NCBI RefSeq assembly: GCF_025751555.1 | Contig: NZ_JAOWLB010000005.1 | Span: 124,001-188,000, forward strand | Direction of reading: 5' to 3' | Length of the DNA: 64,000 nt | Source of the DNA: Ruegeria aquimaris | GTDB lineage: Bacteria > Pseudomonadota > Alphaproteobacteria > Rhodobacterales > Rhodobacteraceae | In this document: piece after piece, positions 60,558-64,000 of the stretch | Position numbering within the stretch: position 1 is the stretch's first letter | Layout of the letters: the number at the start of each line of letters is the position of its first letter | The notes under the pieces: generated by a model | Databases searched by the model: none | What the model was told of the DNA's origin: nothing | Seen by the model: the letters and a program-made list of their open reading frames with translations, nothing else | Made by a program: the position numbers and the translations under genes

Positions 60558-61679
60558 GTGCAGCTTCGCTTTGATCATGGGCCGTGTGGGCCGGGGACCG
60601 GATTCGCCAACCCGCTGGATGTGATCCGGGCGGATAGCGCCGATCAGGTGCCGGATGCGCTGGCCGCGCTGGACCGCGCCTGCGCCTCGGGGGCCTGGCT
60701 GGCGGGCTATGCCAGCTACGAGCTGGGTTATGCGCTGGAGCCGCGCCTTTTGGCGCGTATGCCCGGGGGCCGGCGCGTGCCGCTCTTGTGTTTTGGGGTC
60801 TATGGCGGGCCGGAGACGCTGCCGCTGGCGGACCCGGCGGGCGGCATCACGGATTTTGCGCCGCGCTGGTCCGAGCCGCGCTATACCCGCGCGTTCGACC
60901 GGGTGAAGCGGGCGATCGGGGCGGGTGACATCTATCAGGCGAACCTGACCTTTCCGGTCGATCTGCAAGTCACGGGCGACAGCGCCGCGCTTTATGCCGC
61001 CCTGGCCGCGCGCCAGCCGGTGGGCCACGGGGTGCTGGTGACGCAACCGGGCCTGCCCGATATCCTCTGCCGCTCGCCCGAGCTGTTCTTTCGCACCGAT
61101 GCGGCCGGGCAGATCGAGACGCGCCCGATGAAGGGCACCCAGCCGCGCAGCGACAATCCGGCCGAGGACGCGCGGCGCCGCGCCTGGCTGGCGCGCGACG
61201 AAAAGAACCGGGCCGAGAACCTGATGATCGTCGATCTGTTGCGCAACGATATCAGCCGGGTAGCGCACCCCGGATCGGTGCATGTGCCCGAACTGTTCCA
61301 GGTCGAGACCTATGCCACCGTGCATCAGATGGTCTCGCGCGTCGGCGCGCGGTTGCGGGACGATGTGGCGCTTTCGGATATCCTACGGGCGTTGTTCCCC
61401 TGCGGTTCGATCACCGGCGCGCCCAAGATCCGCGCCATGGAGATCCTGGCCGATCTGGAACCCTGGCCGCGCGACATCTATTGCGGCAGCATCGGCTGGG
61501 CCGCGCCCGACGGGCGGTCGGAATTCAACGTGGCGATCCGCACCCTGCTGGTCGATGCGGGCGGCGCCACGCTCAATCTTGGCGGCGGTGTGGTCTGGGA
61601 CAGCACCGCCACATCGGAATACGAGGAGGCGCTGTGGAAAGCCCGCTTTGCCCGCCAGCTGACCCTGGCTTTCGCCTGA
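60558..61679 (+). CDS. pabB: aminodeoxychorismate synthase component I
   Basis: 373 residues. A chorismate-binding enzyme of the PabB/TrpE family: YTRAFDRVKRAIGAGDIYQANLT, RSPELFF, the block RPMKGTQPRS, DEKNRAENLMIVDLLRNDIS, FPCGSITGAPKIRAME, and SEFNVAIRTL at the end. It makes 4-amino-4-deoxychorismate for folate. The N-terminal domain is shorter than in TrpE. The start is GTG 60558 with GGAG upstream. The downstream pabC overlaps its end by 46 bases. Confidence 0.93.
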   Translation: MQLRFDHGPCGPGTGFANPLDVIRADSADQVPDALAALDRACASGAWLAGYASYELGYALEPRLLARMPGGRRVPLLCFGVYGGPETLPLADPAGGITDFAPRWSEPRYTRAFDRVKRAIGAGDIYQANLTFPVDLQVTGDSAALYAALAARQPVGHGVLVTQPGLPDILCRSPELFFRTDAAGQIETRPMKGTQPRSDNPAEDARRRAWLARDEKNRAENLMIVDLLRNDISRVAHPGSVHVPELFQVETYATVHQMVSRVGARLRDDVALSDILRALFPCGSITGAPKIRAMEILADLEPWPRDIYCGSIGWAAPDGRSEFNVAIRTLLVDAGGATLNLGGGVVWDSTATSEYEEALWKARFARQLTLAFA

Positions 61680-62281
61680 TCGAGACACTGGGCTGGCACC
61701 CGGACGAAGGACCGCGCCGGGGTGCCTTGCATCTGGCGCGCATGGGGCGGTCCGCCGCTGCACTGGGGATGCGCTTTGACCGGACAGAGGCCGAGCGCCT
61801 GCTGGCCGGGATCACCAGCCCTACACCGCTGCGCTGCCGCCTGACGCTTGATGCGGGCGGAACCCTGGCGCTGGAGACCGCGCCGCTGGCCCAGGGGGCG
61901 CCACACTGGCGTGTGGCGATCCTGCCGGACCGGCTGGAGGCGCGCGATCCCTGGCTGTGCCACAAGACCACGCAGCGCGCGCTTTACGACCGCGCCCGCG
62001 CCGCCCTGCCTGCGGGCATCGACGAAGGGCTGTTTCTGAACATGGCGGGCGCGCTTTGCGAGGGCACCATAACCAATGTCTTTGTCGATACCGGAGAGGG
62101 CCTGCTAACGCCGTCTCTGGCCGCCGGTCTGTTGCCGGGTGTGCTGCGCGCCGAATTGCTGGCATCAGGTCAGGCGCGCGAGGCCGATCTGACGCCCGAA
62201 GACCTGCATGCAGCCCAAGCGCTCTATTGCGGCAATTCCCTGCGCGGGCTGATCCGCGCCACGCTCGTCGCCAGCGCGTAA
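61634..62281 (+). CDS. pabC: aminodeoxychorismate lyase-type class IV PLP enzyme
   Basis: 215 residues, class IV aminotransferase fold. The PLP Lys is Lys111 in LCHKTTQRALYDRA; EGTITNVFV is the signature E-x-(T/S)-x-(T/S)-N-(V/I) block, and TPSLAAGLLPGVLR follows. It releases pyruvate from aminodeoxychorismate to give 4-aminobenzoate. It starts at GTG 61634 behind a strong GAGGAGG inside pabB (46-bp overlap), so it is translationally coupled; an ATG start is absent. Confidence 0.88.
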   Translation: MESPLCPPADPGFRLIETLGWHPDEGPRRGALHLARMGRSAAALGMRFDRTEAERLLAGITSPTPLRCRLTLDAGGTLALETAPLAQGAPHWRVAILPDRLEARDPWLCHKTTQRALYDRARAALPAGIDEGLFLNMAGALCEGTITNVFVDTGEGLLTPSLAAGLLPGVLRAELLASGQAREADLTPEDLHAAQALYCGNSLRGLIRATLVASA

Positions 62282-62292
62282 CCCGCTCTTTC

Positions 62293-62352
62293 CTCTTGCT
62301 GAAAATATCCCGGGGGTGAATTGGCCAAAGGCCAAGAGGGGGCAGCGCCCCC
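62293..62352 (+). repeat. 3'-end AAATACTCC element, copy 6 (AAATATCC variant)
   Basis: After pabC: CTTGCTGA, AAATATCCC with GGGGGTG, hairpin TTGGCC/GGCCAA with an AAA loop (62321-62335), and GGGGGC/GCCCCC (62338-62352). Box changed from TACTCC to TATCCC, otherwise the same order. Confidence 0.7.
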
Positions 62353-62360
62353 TGCCCCGC

Positions 62361-63314
62361 TCAAGACACCGGGTTCGGAAGATCGCGCCCCGCGACAAAG
62401 GCCGCCACGTTGTCCAGCGCCATGTGACCCATGCCGGTGCGGACCTCCTCGGTGGCGGTGCCCAGATGCGGCAGCAGCGTCACCTGTTCCATCGCGCGCA
62501 ACGCCTCGGGCACCTTGGGTTCGAATTCGTAGACGTCGAGCCCTGCCCCAGCGATCTGGCCCGCCGAGAGCGCGGCAATCAGCGCTGCCTCATCCACCAC
62601 CTCGCCGCGGGCGATATTGACCAGAATGCCCGAAGGTTTCATCGCAACCAGAACCTGCGCGTCGATCAGGTGCCGGGTCTCGGCCCCGCCGGGCACGGCC
62701 ACCACCAGGAAATCGACCGCCCCGGCCAGGGCCGCGAGGCTGTCCATCCGCGTTGCCGGGAAATCCACGTCCTTGGAGCTGCGCGCCACATAGGAGACCT
62801 GCATGCCGAACCCGAAATGGCAGCGCCGGGCGATGGCCTGGCCGATCCGGCCCAGACCGACGATGCCCACATGTTTGCCGGTCACATGGTGGCCCAGCAT
62901 CTGGGTCGGGTGCCAGCCTTCCCAGCGACCCGAGCGGACCAGCCGCTCACCCTCACCCGCGCGGCGCGCGGTCGTCAGCAGCAGCGTCATCGCGATATCC
63001 GCCGTGGCATCCGTCACCGCGCCGGGCGTATTGGTCACCGCCACCCCAGCGCCGCGCGCTGCCGCCACGTCGATATGGTTGTAGCCGACGCCGAAATTGG
63101 CCAGCAGCCGACAGCGTGGCTGAGGCGCCTGCGCGAAGATTTCAGCGCTGAACAGATCGCCCAGAGTGGGCACCACCACGTCAAATTCGCGCAGGGCCCG
63201 CAGCATCTCGACCTCGGTCATCGGCGCGGTGCTGGTGCGGATCTCGGTATCGAACTCGGCCCGGGCGCGGGTTTCGACGGCGGCCGTCATGGGCCGTGCG
63301 ATCAAGAGCTTCAT
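62361..63314 (-). CDS. D-2-hydroxyacid dehydrogenase
   Basis: A 317-residue NAD(P)-dependent enzyme. The Rossmann motif GIVGLGRIGQAIA is followed by the catalytic Arg/Glu/His set: NIARGEVVDEAAL (Arg), GAGLDVYEFEP (Glu), LLPHLGTAT (His). NFGVGYNHIDVAAARGAG is the substrate-binding strand. Glyoxylate/hydroxypyruvate reductase is the likely group. Its ATG overlaps the csaA stop (TGATG). Confidence 0.9.
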   Translation of the reverse strand: MKLLIARPMTAAVETRARAEFDTEIRTSTAPMTEVEMLRALREFDVVVPTLGDLFSAEIFAQAPQPRCRLLANFGVGYNHIDVAAARGAGVAVTNTPGAVTDATADIAMTLLLTTARRAGEGERLVRSGRWEGWHPTQMLGHHVTGKHVGIVGLGRIGQAIARRCHFGFGMQVSYVARSSKDVDFPATRMDSLAALAGAVDFLVVAVPGGAETRHLIDAQVLVAMKPSGILVNIARGEVVDEAALIAALSAGQIAGAGLDVYEFEPKVPEALRAMEQVTLLPHLGTATEEVRTGMGHMALDNVAAFVAGRDLPNPVS

Positions 63315-63652
63315 CAGTGCATCCTCCCGCCCAGCGGCACCTTGCCATCCGGGCCGATCAATACGATTTCGCCGTTCTCGTCAGGCAGGCCAAGCACCAG
63401 CACCTCGGACATGAACTTGCCGATCTGGCGCGGCGGGAAGTTGACCACCGCCATCACCTGTTTGCCCACCAATGTCGCCGGGTCGTAATGCGCGGTGATC
63501 TGGGCCGAGGTCTTGCGCTCGCCGATCTCGGGACCGAAATCGATCCACATCTTGATCGCGGGTTTGCGCGCCTCGGGGAAGGCTTCGGCGCGGATCACCT
63601 CGCCCACGCGGATATCGACCTTGAGAAAGTCGTCAAAGGAAATCTCAGCCAC
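63314..63652 (-). CDS. csaA: tRNA-binding domain protein CsaA
   Basis: A 112-residue dimeric OB-fold protein: FLKVDIRVGEVIRAEAFPEARKP, KTSAQITAHYDPATLVGKQ, and VVNFPPRQIGKFMSEVLVLG, the CsaA/EMAP-II-like tRNA-binding signature. It may act as a chaperone or tRNA binder. It overlaps proC by 8 bp and the dehydrogenase by 1 bp, so the three form one unit. Confidence 0.93.
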   Translation of the reverse strand: MAEISFDDFLKVDIRVGEVIRAEAFPEARKPAIKMWIDFGPEIGERKTSAQITAHYDPATLVGKQVMAVVNFPPRQIGKFMSEVLVLGLPDENGEIVLIGPDGKVPLGGRMH

Positions 63653-64000
63653 GGGACAGCTCCCTGGATCGGTTGGTGGCGGCGGCGACGGCGCGCGTCA
63701 GCAAGCCGGGAAAGCCGGTCTGAGGCTCCATCAGCACCTCAAGCGCCGCCTGGGTGGTGCCATTGGGTGAGGTCACGTTGACGCGCAGCTGGGCGGGGTC
63801 CTCGTCTGCCGCCTCGGCCAGGGCGCCTGCGCCCGCCACGGTGGCCTTGGCCAGCTGCATCGCCAGATCGGCGGGCAGGCCCTGGGCGGTGCCGGCGGCG
63901 GCCAAAGTCTCGATCAGGTGGAACACATAGGCGGGGCCCGAGCCGCTGACGCCGGTGACGGCATCCATCTGATCCTCGCGCTCCAGCCGCACGGTCTGGC
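63645..64000 (-). CDS. proC: pyrroline-5-carboxylate reductase, C-terminal part (5' end outside window)
   Basis: The last 117 residues. VTGVSGSGPAYVFHLIETLA is the ProC signature, and AMQLAKATVAGAGALAEAA and VNVTSPNGTTQAALEVL complete the C-terminal dimerisation domain. The enzyme reduces pyrroline-5-carboxylate to proline with NAD(P)H. The gene continues beyond position 64000, including the NADP-binding domain. Confidence 0.94.
   Translation of the reverse strand, partial: QTVRLEREDQMDAVTGVSGSGPAYVFHLIETLAAAGTAQGLPADLAMQLAKATVAGAGALAEAADEDPAQLRVNVTSPNGTTQAALEVLMEPQTGFPGLLTRAVAAATNRSRELSRG

Noticed and set aside
1-64000. CRISPR arrays, rRNA, tRNA genes and complete insertion sequences
   Set aside because: No regularly spaced repeats, rRNA-like segments, cloverleaf tRNA sequences with T-arm TTC, or transposase genes were seen on either strand.

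Overview
The window is high-GC alphaproteobacterial chromosome, most likely a marine Roseobacter-group member of the Rhodobacterales close to Ruegeria. That placement is an inference from several clade markers: a GcrA cell-cycle regulator, DUF6455 and DUF1467 proteins, a short-form ArgC, the methylmalonyl-CoA epimerase/DUF1467 pair, and a recurrent 3'-end intergenic element carrying an AAATACTCC box. I find 65 protein genes, one of them only 25 codons long. There are no rRNA or tRNA genes, no CRISPR array and no intact mobile element.

Layout. 1-9.5 kb is metabolic and transport housekeeping: a LysR tail, GMC oxidoreductase, GST, aquaporin, 6-phosphogluconate dehydrogenase, Nudix, Pit-type phosphate permease, PanE-like reductase and a membrane hydroxylase diverging from a LysR gene. 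10.5-14.6 kb (minus strand) is argD-argF-argC followed closely by an unusual ACT-GNAT fusion gene. 14.9-23.9 kb mixes regulators (MerR, GcrA), transporters (DMT, MFS, an ABC-2 permease), a YHS protein, a YghU-type GST and an isolated gene for a putative aerolysin-like beta-pore-forming protein. 24.2-28.9 kb is a compact capsule operon: kpsT-like ATPase, kpsE-like chain-length protein, kdsA and a phosphohexomutase. This suggests export of a Kdo-linked surface polysaccharide.

29-40.8 kb holds AsmA, RimO, a dual CDGSH protein, tandem DUF6455 genes behind an FNR-type box, a lipoprotein M48 protease, a nitroreductase/EI24 pair, an M10 RTX metalloprotease, methylmalonyl-CoA epimerase with DUF1467, and a response regulator. 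40.76-41.3 kb is a gene-free and probably decayed stretch. 41.3-50.7 kb has the DUF1501/DUF1800 secreted pair, aspS, a nested multi-hairpin element, tdk, a HTH protein with its own palindrome, DUF2332, DUF2189 and a KAS III enzyme. The last diverges from a marR-RND efflux operon (50.8-55.3 kb). 55.4-64 kb has a VOC protein, an AT-richer lipoprotein gene behind a 25-bp palindrome, the tiny lipoprotein, carB, overlapping pabB-pabC, and proC-csaA-hydroxyacid dehydrogenase.

The main non-gene signal is a family of structured intergenic repeats. Six copies sit just 3' of a stop codon in the same orientation relative to that gene. All keep the AAATA(C/T)(T/C)C box next to a G-run, but their hairpin stems differ in sequence while staying paired. 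A seventh, box-less relative between tdk and aspS forms a nested cloverleaf of about 200 bp. These elements, the putative pore-forming protein and the ACT-GNAT fusion in the arginine operon are the best candidates for undescribed biology here.
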